A DNA stretch of 6,576 nucleotides from Planctomycetaceae bacterium (lineage in GTDB: Bacteria; Planctomycetota; Planctomycetia; Pirellulales; Thermoguttaceae), in contig WRCR01000233.1 of assembly GCA_009783865.1 (NCBI GenBank), forward strand, positions 1 to 6,576. Direction: 5' to 3'. A program made the translations under genes and the position numbers. Every line of letters begins with the position of its first letter. Positions within the stretch are counted from its first letter, which is position 1. Under the pieces are notes generated by a model. That model saw only the letters and a program-made list of their open reading frames with translations. It made no database searches and had not been told where the DNA came from. Shown in pieces: positions 1 to 5,039 of the stretch.

Positions 1-29
1 ATAACGCAATATAAAAATTCCGTCTCTGT

Positions 30-776
30 TCACAACATCAATCCGCCATCCACCGTTATTGATGCGCCGGTAATGTACCTTGCCTCTTCCGAAAGCAGGA
101 ACCGAACAATAGGAGCGACATCTTCCGGCTTGCCTATCCAGCGGGCTGGAATCAATTCGACAACCCGCTTTTCGTAAGCGGGGTCGGAAAGAACACCTTT
201 GTTCAAATCCGTCCGAATCGCACCGGGAATGACCGTATTGACCGTAATCCCGAAGCGGCTAAACTCGAAAGCGTGTTCACGGGTCATCATCTCCATGCCG
301 GCTTTGCTGATGCTGTACGGACTGCGATTGCCCGTCGGACGCAACTCATGAACGGAAGAGATATTAACGATGCGTCCCCAGCCCTTTTCCTTCATCGCTT
401 TCAGCACTCTTTTGGAACAAAAAAATGCGCCCTTAAGATTCGTGTCAAGCATTCGGTCGAACACGTCTTCGGGATAGTCAGTCGAAGGCATTCGTATTTC
501 CAACCCGGCATTATTGATGAGAATATCGACATTCCCATGCGTTTTTTCGATGCTGTCGAACATTCGTTCTATGTCGGCGACTTGCGAAACATCCGCTTGA
601 ATCGGAAAAGCGATTCCGCCTGCTTCGGTAATCGTCCGGCAGACATCCTCGGCAGCGGTTTGTCCCTGCCGATAGTTGACAATAACCGATGCGCCGCAGC
701 GTGCGAGTTCGATGGCAATCGCAGCACCGATTCCTCGACTGCCGCCCGTGACTAAAGTAATTTTTCCGTTGAGCAT
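30..776 (-). CDS. SDR-family NAD(P)-dependent sugar/sugar-acid dehydrogenase (FabG/glucose-dehydrogenase-like)
   Basis: A 248-residue classical short-chain dehydrogenase, full length for the family. The sequence shows the Rossmann cofactor motif TGGSRGIG (residues 10-17), NNAG (88-91), active-site Asn113, and the catalytic Ser141, Tyr154 and Lys158 (YSISK). The ending TGASITVDGG is typical. NNAGLE and SSVHE resemble Bacillus-type glucose 1-dehydrogenases more than fatty-acid FabG. The frame stays open 15 codons further upstream, but the ATG at 776 is preferred because GGAGGA lies 4 nt before it and it follows the upstream stop codon. It is the last gene of a three-gene minus-strand operon, 11 nt after the UxuA-like gene. 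By context it probably oxidises or reduces a sugar acid (for example fructuronate/mannonate) or an aldose in the cytoplasm. The fold and catalysis are certain; the substrate is inferred. Confidence 0.93.
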   Translation of the reverse strand: MLNGKITLVTGGSRGIGAAIAIELARCGASVIVNYRQGQTAAEDVCRTITEAGGIAFPIQADVSQVADIERMFDSIEKTHGNVDILINNAGLEIRMPSTDYPEDVFDRMLDTNLKGAFFCSKRVLKAMKEKGWGRIVNISSVHELRPTGNRSPYSISKAGMEMMTREHAFEFSRFGITVNTVIPGAIRTDLNKGVLSDPAYEKRVVELIPARWIGKPEDVAPIVRFLLSEEARYITGASITVDGGLML

Positions 777-780
777 GTTA

Positions 781-786
781 TCCTCC
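781..786 (-). promoter_or_regulatory. Strong Shine-Dalgarno of the SDR gene
   Basis: On the minus strand this reads GGAGGA, 4 nt before the ATG at 776. It decides the SDR start codon and sits in the short gap after the UxuA-like stop codon. It is the only clear Shine-Dalgarno sequence among the protein genes of this window. Confidence 0.75.
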
Positions 787-787
787 G

Positions 788-1738
788 TTAACGAGTTGTT
801 GCGTCTATCAAACCTTTCCAATATCCGAGAGCGAAAAGGTGTCCGAGGATTTCGTAACCAGTTGCTTCGCCTTCGCCGTACATACTTGGAGCATGGTCGG
901 TTCGTATCGGACCGGCGAATCCAACTTCCCGATAGACACGGAGCAGTTCTGCCATGTCGTGCGGTCCGTTATCGTGGAAGGTCTCGGCAAATGCCGCTGC
1001 CGTTCCTTTGATGTCACGAAAATGAACGAAGCCGATTCGGTCTTTCCATTCACGTATTAGCTGCGGTACATCTTCGCTCATCGCCAGATAATTTGCCTGA
1101 CAGAAGGTCAATCCGTGCGACGGACTGTCCGACAACGCGAGTGCTTGCCGGATACCATCAGCGTTATGAAAAATTCTGCCGTATCCTTTGAGAGACGGAA
1201 TCGGCGGGTCGTCAGGATGAAGTCCCAACCGCACACCGGCTTCCTCTGCAACGGGCAGAATCTGTTCGATAAAATAGCGGTAATTATTCCAAACGGCTTC
1301 ACTGCTGATGATGCAATGTTCGTCTTCGCACCGCAGAGCGTCGTCGAGTTCAAAGGCACTTGACAATGCCTCACCGCGTTCCGAGACGGTGCGGTTGCGA
1401 AACCAGCCGATGCCGACCATAAAATTATAACAGAGAAACGGAATGTCCAATTCTCCCATGTTGCGGAGCATTTGCTTGTACGATTCGATGTCTTCATCAC
1501 GTCCATCGAGTCCGAGTTTGATTCGGTTCATATCAAAGGGGTCGCCTTCGAGTCCGAAGAGTTCGAATCCGGCATCGTTGAAACGGCGTTTGGCTTCGGC
1601 GAGAACATCGATGTTCGACGGCGGTTCAAGTCCGGTTAATTCCGGTGCCGGTTTGAAAACGGCGCATTCTACTCCCGCCTGCCGCGCTAAAGTCCAGCGG
1701 CTGTCAGGTGCGAATGGAAGAAACATACAAAGTTTCAT
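788..1738 (-). CDS. uxuA: Mannonate dehydratase (UxuA)-like TIM-barrel sugar-acid dehydratase
   Basis: A 316-residue protein that follows the UxuA pattern through its C-terminal two thirds. CYNFM (103-107) matches the same motif in E. coli UxuA. Then come HPDDPP (His174), GLTFC (Cys213), FVHFRD (His239) and RTDHAP (Asp281-His282). In UxuA-family structures His, Cys, His and Asp at these places bind the divalent metal, so the active site looks intact. UxuA dehydrates D-mannonate to 2-keto-3-deoxy-D-gluconate in hexuronate catabolism. The protein is clearly shorter than the 394-residue E. coli enzyme, mainly because the insertion between CYNFM and HPDDPP is reduced, so a related sugar acid could be the real substrate. 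The ATG at 1738 gives the family-like beginning MKL; a TTG at 1753 is an alternative. Neither has a good Shine-Dalgarno. It is the middle gene of the operon, 17 nt after the permease stop. Confidence 0.85.
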   Translation of the reverse strand: MKLCMFLPFAPDSRWTLARQAGVECAVFKPAPELTGLEPPSNIDVLAEAKRRFNDAGFELFGLEGDPFDMNRIKLGLDGRDEDIESYKQMLRNMGELDIPFLCYNFMVGIGWFRNRTVSERGEALSSAFELDDALRCEDEHCIISSEAVWNNYRYFIEQILPVAEEAGVRLGLHPDDPPIPSLKGYGRIFHNADGIRQALALSDSPSHGLTFCQANYLAMSEDVPQLIREWKDRIGFVHFRDIKGTAAAFAETFHDNGPHDMAELLRVYREVGFAGPIRTDHAPSMYGEGEATGYEILGHLFALGYWKGLIDATTR

Positions 1739-1755
1739 AAACGTTTTTCGCAATT

Positions 1756-3033
1756 CTACGATTGCGGCTCTGTTGTTTCGACGTGATAATCCTTAAGGAA
1801 CGTTGTTTTTAATCCTATAAAAATGGACACGGACGACAGGAAATAGACGCACGATAACGCCGCAATTCCTTGTGCGAGTCCGAAGTGGTCTTTGACCCAG
1901 CCCAGCGCAACAGGCGATACCGCACCAATGGTAAATGCGAAGGCGAGCATCAAGCCGGTTGCAGTTGAACGGTATTTCGGTTCAATGACATCGAAAAGGG
2001 CAACGAAAAGGTTCGAGTCATACATGCCGCGAAAAATGCCGAAGAGGCACAGAGCCAAATAAACGTGCCAAAGGTTGCCGCAATATCCCATCAAGAAAAT
2101 AAACGGCGATGCTAATAACATTCCTAAACATTCGACTTCCATCCGAACTGTTTTGCGCTTTCGGGCAAAATAATCGGAAAGTGCTGCCGCCGCCAAAACA
2201 CCGAAATAAGCGCAGATATGATGATAAGCCATAGCGTCCCAACTAGCCCGCGTCAAAGATAAGTTGAAAGTTTCGTGTAAATACGTCGGCATCCAAGTCA
2301 GGAATCCGACGTTGACGAAAACGTGTCCGCCGAATGCCAGCGATAAAAAATATAAGGTCGGTTTGCCAAGCGTTTTTCGCAGTGATTCCCGCAATGGGAT
2401 AACCGATGTTTCCGCCGGTGCGGTTTCAATGGTCTGGGCATCGGTGCGGTCGTTGCGCAAACGAAGCAAGACGACGAAAGCCCAGAGAATTCCGACTGAA
2501 CCGAAGAAGTAAAACGATGACCGCCAGCCGTATCTTTCGCCTATCCATGCTGCTAATACACCGCCGAAAATGATACCGGTGTAGACGGAGGTTTGATGAA
2601 TCGCCATCGCCGTTGCGCGGGTACGATGATGATACTGACCTATCATCGAATTGGCACTCGGATAGTAAAATGCTTCGCCGATGCCTGTCGTGATAGAACG
2701 AAAGAGGGCAAGCATAAGCAGTCCGGTTGCAAAGCCGGTCAACAGGGTTCCGCAACTGAACACAAGCAAACTGCCGAAGACGATGGAACGCCGCTTAAAT
2801 ATATCGCCGGAAAATCCCGCTATGGGAACGAACAAACCATAACAAGCGGTAAAGAGTGTTGCAATGAAACCAAGTTGGACGTTGGAGAGTCCCATGTCGT
2901 CCTTAATCAGCGGCAGGACGGCACTAAAAATCTGTCTATCTCCTTGGTTCAGGAAGTAAGCGAACCAAAGGAGTATCAACAGTTCCCATTTGTACGATTT
3001 AGGAATGGGCGATGTAATATGTTCGTTTTTCAT
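1756..3033 (-). CDS. MFS transporter, probable sugar-acid (hexuronate-type) permease
   Basis: A 425-residue inner-membrane carrier with two six-helix halves joined by a polar loop at about residues 191-220 (RTDAQTIETAPAET). The first half has the NQGDRQ motif after helix 1 and a degenerate MFS loop 2-3 signature, GDIFKRR (76-82). The second half has the equivalent loop SDYFARKRK (286-294). The N-terminal half resembles the anion:cation symporter branch that includes hexuronate permease ExuT. That branch and the neighbouring dehydratase suggest uptake of a hexuronate or hexonate by cation symport; the substrate is inferred. The ATG at 3033 puts the first helix near residue 16, as is normal. 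The ATG at 3093 (20 residues longer) and TTG at 3102 are also possible, and none has a Shine-Dalgarno. It is the first gene of the operon. Confidence 0.88.
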   Translation of the reverse strand: MKNEHITSPIPKSYKWELLILLWFAYFLNQGDRQIFSAVLPLIKDDMGLSNVQLGFIATLFTACYGLFVPIAGFSGDIFKRRSIVFGSLLVFSCGTLLTGFATGLLMLALFRSITTGIGEAFYYPSANSMIGQYHHRTRATAMAIHQTSVYTGIIFGGVLAAWIGERYGWRSSFYFFGSVGILWAFVVLLRLRNDRTDAQTIETAPAETSVIPLRESLRKTLGKPTLYFLSLAFGGHVFVNVGFLTWMPTYLHETFNLSLTRASWDAMAYHHICAYFGVLAAAALSDYFARKRKTVRMEVECLGMLLASPFIFLMGYCGNLWHVYLALCLFGIFRGMYDSNLFVALFDVIEPKYRSTATGLMLAFAFTIGAVSPVALGWVKDHFGLAQGIAALSCVYFLSSVSIFIGLKTTFLKDYHVETTEPQS

Positions 3034-3112
3034 AGCAGCATAGTCAAGAGTAAAATGAGTATAAGTGTATTTAATTGTACGGTAAGGTTCCATGAAAGGC
3101 AATGGAAAAAAT

Positions 3113-3141
3113 GCTATAATATATTACACATATTTGGTAAA
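3113..3141 (-). promoter_or_regulatory. Possible promoter of the permease operon
   Basis: On the minus strand TTTACC (3141-3136) and TATAGC (3118-3113) are 17 bases apart, each matching the sigma70 consensus at four of six positions. Transcription would start near 3106, leaving a leader of about 70 nt before the ATG at 3033. The AT-rich setting makes chance matches likely. Confidence 0.3.
3115..3130. promoter_or_regulatory. Candidate operator copy at the operon promoter
   Basis: The 16 bases here match those at 5011-5026, in front of the regulator gene, at 14 positions; the shared core is TATTACAYA. This copy falls between the proposed -35 and -10 boxes of the permease promoter, where a bound protein would block RNA polymerase. 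A third core copy, TATTACATA, lies at 3191-3199. The motif is AT-rich, so the link to the XylR-like regulator is only suggestive. Confidence 0.25.
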
Positions 3142-3209
3142 ATATGATAGGTAGTGATGTTCGATTCCGCCCCTTTGAAATTTTCACGGGTATTACATAA
3201 AACAGAAAA

Positions 3210-3227
3210 ACGTGATAGAATTCACGT
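3210..3227. repeat. Inverted repeat ACGTGA-N6-TCACGT
   Basis: Perfect 6-bp arms are separated by TAGAAT, in the intergenic stretch between the permease and the SUMF1 fragment. It could be a binding site for a dimeric regulator or a weak hairpin. No T-run follows on either strand, so it is not a convincing terminator. Confidence 0.35.
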
Positions 3228-3242
3228 ACAATTAAAAATACC

Positions 3243-3470
3243 CGTCCGGTAGGGGAGTGGTGCAGCGATTGGTATGGTGATTATTTGGCAGCCCGTGATG
3301 TCAATCACCGGACTGAACCGGTTGGTGCTAACACCGGCTCGAGCCGCGTGTATCGCGGCGGCAGTTGGAGCAACATTGCGGAGTATTGCCGGTCGGCGGT
3401 TCGGGGCAACTACACGCCGGGGAATCGGCTCAACAATTTGGGTTTCCGACTCTCCATAGTTAGCGACTAG
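3243..3470 (+). pseudogene. C-terminal remnant of an FGE-sulfatase/SUMF1-domain protein
   Basis: One frame reads EWCSDWYGDY (from 3255), then GANTGSSRVYRGGSW, EYCRSAVRGNYTPGNR and NNLGFRLS, ending with TAG at 3468-3470. This is the unmistakable end of the formylglycine-generating-enzyme/SUMF1 fold, also used by C-type-lectin-like display proteins. Only about 75 residues remain, whereas the full domain is over 200. The frame has a stop at 3216-3218, no ATG in frame, and non-family sequence just before EWC, so the 5' part has been lost. The final 35 residues are the part diversified in retroelement (DGR) targets that use this fold, but no reverse transcriptase or template repeat is present here. 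Its stop is six bases from the stop of the opposing Rpn tail. Confidence 0.8.
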
Positions 3471-3476
3471 CGTTTG

Positions 3477-3730
3477 CTATAACTGTTCGATGTCCTCTTC
3501 GGATAGACCGGTCATAGCGGCGATGTATTCTACGGTACCGCTGTGCTGTTTCATATTATAGGCGATTTCAATGGAACGCTCCCTTCGGTTTTTCCTTCTT
3601 CTTTTCCTTCTCTCCTCGCAACAGCCATATAGTGGTTGTGCATGACAGTCCAATCACGATGACGGCGTTCCATATCCCGACTTATCGGGTCGGCAACATA
3701 CTGATTGAACTTTTTCGCGATCATCTCGTA
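3477..3730 (-). pseudogene. Duplicated, frameshifted C-terminal tail of an Rpn-family nuclease
   Basis: Immediately after the stop of the intact nuclease gene the same frame continues YEMIAKKFNQYVADP, repeating the neighbour's NQYVADPISRDMERRHRDW and MHNHYMAVARREGKEEGK. A one-base deletion near 3579-3583 then breaks the frame. In the shifted frame it continues ERSIEIAYNMKQ, later EYIAAMTGLSEEDIEQL, and stops at 3477-3479. The second half differs from the neighbour's tail but has the same layout and the same IEQL ending, so it derives from a paralogue rather than from a simple local duplication. An ATG at 3724 could give a 57-residue product ending in the wrong frame. No N-terminal nuclease domain is present. 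Confidence 0.8.
3594..3711. repeat. 118-bp direct repeat, copy 1
   Basis: Matches 3855-3972 with two mismatches (C versus T in gca-tga-agt context near 3655, and G versus A near 3707). It lies in the frameshifted Rpn tail. Identity stops abruptly at both ends, as expected for recombination between paralogues or a recent partial duplication. Confidence 0.9.
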
Positions 3731-3934
3731 CTATAATTGTTCAATTTCCTCAACGGCCATGTTGATAATTTCAGCAATCTCGGCGACAGAATACCCCTTA
3801 GATTTCATATTTCGGGCAGTTTCGATTTTCCCTTCGATTTTCCCTTCGATTTTCCCTTCTTCTTTTCCTTCTCTCCTCGCAACAGCCATATAGTGGTTGT
3901 GCATGATAGTCCAATCACGATGACGGCGTTCCAT
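3731..3934 (-). other. Possible intragenic small protein (RpnS-like C-terminal domain)
   Basis: An in-frame ATG at 3934 (Met252 of the nuclease) would yield a 67-residue protein holding the GKIE repeat and terminal helices. Studied Rpn genes make such a C-terminal product separately, and it inhibits the toxic full-length nuclease. Here the message just before this ATG can fold CCCGA-UAAG-UCGGG (3950-3937), ending 2 nt from it. No good Shine-Dalgarno is seen, so this rests mainly on the family precedent. Confidence 0.25.
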
Positions 3935-4687
3935 ATCCCGACTTATCGGGTCGGCAACATACTGATTAAACTGCGTCACCGCATCCTGAATGACCGGCTG
4001 CTGGAACGCCTCCCTAATTATCGGCTGTTCTTCATATAGTCGTTTCATCGTCTCCTCGCTTTCCTTACCAAACAATAGAAAACAAATCCAATATGCTAAT
4101 TTCGGGTATACACTGTTTAATTTTTCTAAATCACCCTTCAATACCGGATATAGCCGTAATAAGTGAACCCGAAAATGTTCGCTCAATACTACTTCCGGTT
4201 CATCCTTTTCACGGGCGGTAAATACCAAGTGCAGTTTCTCTGACTTCGGAAATATCGAAAACTCCGTTATCGCGATTCCATATACCGGTCGTAATTCGTT
4301 ATATTTACTGCCTCTAACTGCTTGACCGGAGTAGGTTTTCGCCCAGCCGAACAGCAGCCGGTCATTGAATGCCGTGTGCGGATAAGTTTGGATTTCAATA
4401 GTGTAAATCTGCCCCAAATTATCTTGGACACGTACATCGAGAACAATCTGTTTTTCAATAGAGGAGTCCAGCAAACTGATGGGATTCAGCACAGTTGCCG
4501 TAATAATCGGGGTTATATTGCTGCCGTCGGTCAAGAAGGCGTTAATCAAATTGACCAGTATAGGTTCGTTATTCGGATTTGACAGAAAGACACCGATAAA
4601 CAAGTCGGAAGTCGGCTTGATGTCGAACTCTTCAAACTTTTCAAATGCGGTTTCATTTATTTTGAGGTCGCGTTTTCTTTTTATCAT
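3731..4687 (-). CDS. Rpn/PD-(D/E)XK-family nuclease (putative transposase-like)
   Basis: A 318-residue protein of the Rpn (recombination-promoting nuclease)/PDDEXK transposase-like family. The N-terminal part shows IKPTSDLFIGVFLS and LVNLINAFL (44-52). The nuclease core follows, with Asp84 (VLDVRV) and Glu98-x-Gln100 (YTIEIQ), the D...ExQ catalytic pattern of the fold, so the enzyme looks active. After residue 240 come the tail NQYVADPISRDMERRHRDW, the repeat GKEE-GKIE-GKIE-GKIE (275-290) and a helical end, AEIAEIINMAVEEIEQL. Characterised Rpn proteins are DNA endonucleases linked to recombination and phage defence. The ATG at 4687 gives the usual beginning; the frame is open to a TTG at 4801. 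TAGAAT sits 8 nt before this ATG, which would leave almost no leader if it is a -10 box. It stands alone between the operon and the regulator, with a damaged second tail downstream. Confidence 0.85.
   Translation of the reverse strand: MIKRKRDLKINETAFEKFEEFDIKPTSDLFIGVFLSNPNNEPILVNLINAFLTDGSNITPIITATVLNPISLLDSSIEKQIVLDVRVQDNLGQIYTIEIQTYPHTAFNDRLLFGWAKTYSGQAVRGSKYNELRPVYGIAITEFSIFPKSEKLHLVFTAREKDEPEVVLSEHFRVHLLRLYPVLKGDLEKLNSVYPKLAYWICFLLFGKESEETMKRLYEEQPIIREAFQQPVIQDAVTQFNQYVADPISRDMERRHRDWTIMHNHYMAVARREGKEEGKIEGKIEGKIETARNMKSKGYSVAEIAEIINMAVEEIEQL
3821..3868. repeat. 12-bp tandem repeat encoding GKIE units
   Basis: Three perfect copies of TTCGATTTTCCC (3821-3856) are followed by a diverged fourth unit, TTCTTCTTTTCC (3857-3868). 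On the coding strand they give Gly-Lys-Glu-Glu and then three Gly-Lys-Ile-Glu. Because the unit is a multiple of three, copy number can change by slippage without loss of frame. The duplicated tail at 3477-3730 has only GKEE and GKTE at this place. Confidence 0.9.
3855..3972. repeat. 118-bp direct repeat, copy 2
   Basis: This is the partner of 3594-3711, at an offset of 261 bp, inside the intact nuclease gene. It covers the codons from FNQYVADP to the start of the GKIE repeat. To its right the sequence is TQ-coding (AVTQFNQ) whereas copy 1 has IAKKFNQ, which marks the recombination limit. Confidence 0.9.
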
Positions 4688-4967
4688 AACGGAGTATTCT
4701 ACCACTTCCGGCGGGAAATGGAATACGGGCGGATACAAAAAATTGAAAGTCCCTGTTCTCGCTTCTGCAGAAGATTTTTTCCAAGAGGTGTAAAAGTTCA
4801 AACTGCGGTGCCAATCGTGCCGTAGACGGTCTCCTGCGCGGTTTTTTACTGGTGCATGTTATTTTCGGTCGCTGCTGTTCGGTAAAAGAGTACAATTTGT
4901 AGTAGGGGGTAATACTCGCCGTTTTTGCAGTAGGCGGTTCTCGTCACTCGCTGCTCAACGCGGATTG

Positions 4968-4995
4968 TTGATAGATACAAAAAAAGAAATATAAT
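4968..4995 (+). promoter_or_regulatory. Sigma70-type promoter of the XylR-like regulator gene
   Basis: TTGATA (4968-4973) and a perfect TATAAT (4990-4995) are 16 bases apart. Transcription would begin near 5002, giving a leader of about 38 nt before the ATG at 5040. A TTGTTG at 4965 is a poorer -35 option. This is the best promoter in the window. Confidence 0.6.
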
Positions 4996-5010
4996 ATACG
5001 GCACACTGAC

Positions 5011-5026
5011 TATAACATATTACATA
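5011..5026. promoter_or_regulatory. Candidate operator in the regulator leader
   Basis: The 16 bases match 3115-3130 at the operon promoter at 14 positions (core TATTACAYA). The site lies just downstream of the predicted transcription start, a position suited to autorepression. AT-rich chance similarity cannot be excluded. Confidence 0.25.
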
Positions 5027-5039
5027 CTTGCGTTTGCCG

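Noticed and set aside
273..755. Plus-strand open frame of 160 codons
   Set aside because: It is antisense to the SDR gene, whose full set of catalytic motifs is on the minus strand; the plus frame has no recognisable motif.
2593..3147. Plus-strand open frame of 184 codons opposite the permease gene
   Set aside because: It is antisense to an obvious membrane transporter and its product is low in recognisable structure; treated as a shadow frame.
3160..3175. GTTCGATTCCGCCCC resembles a tRNA T-arm and 3' end
   Set aside because: No complementary T-stem lies before it and no cloverleaf can be built around it, so it is neither a tRNA nor a supported attachment site.
3821..3868. 12-bp repeats considered as a CRISPR array or origin iterons
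   Set aside because: The units are contiguous without spacers, in frame within the nuclease gene, and encode its GKIE repeat.
3731..4687. Nuclease gene considered as the transposase of an insertion sequence
   Set aside because: The family is often labelled transposase, but no terminal inverted repeats could be found around it, so no mobile-element boundaries are claimed.
4820..4848. GC-rich stretch followed by a T-run, considered as a terminator
   Set aside because: The dyad CCGT-AG-ACGG is not adjacent to the T-run, and no gene ends just upstream on the plus strand.
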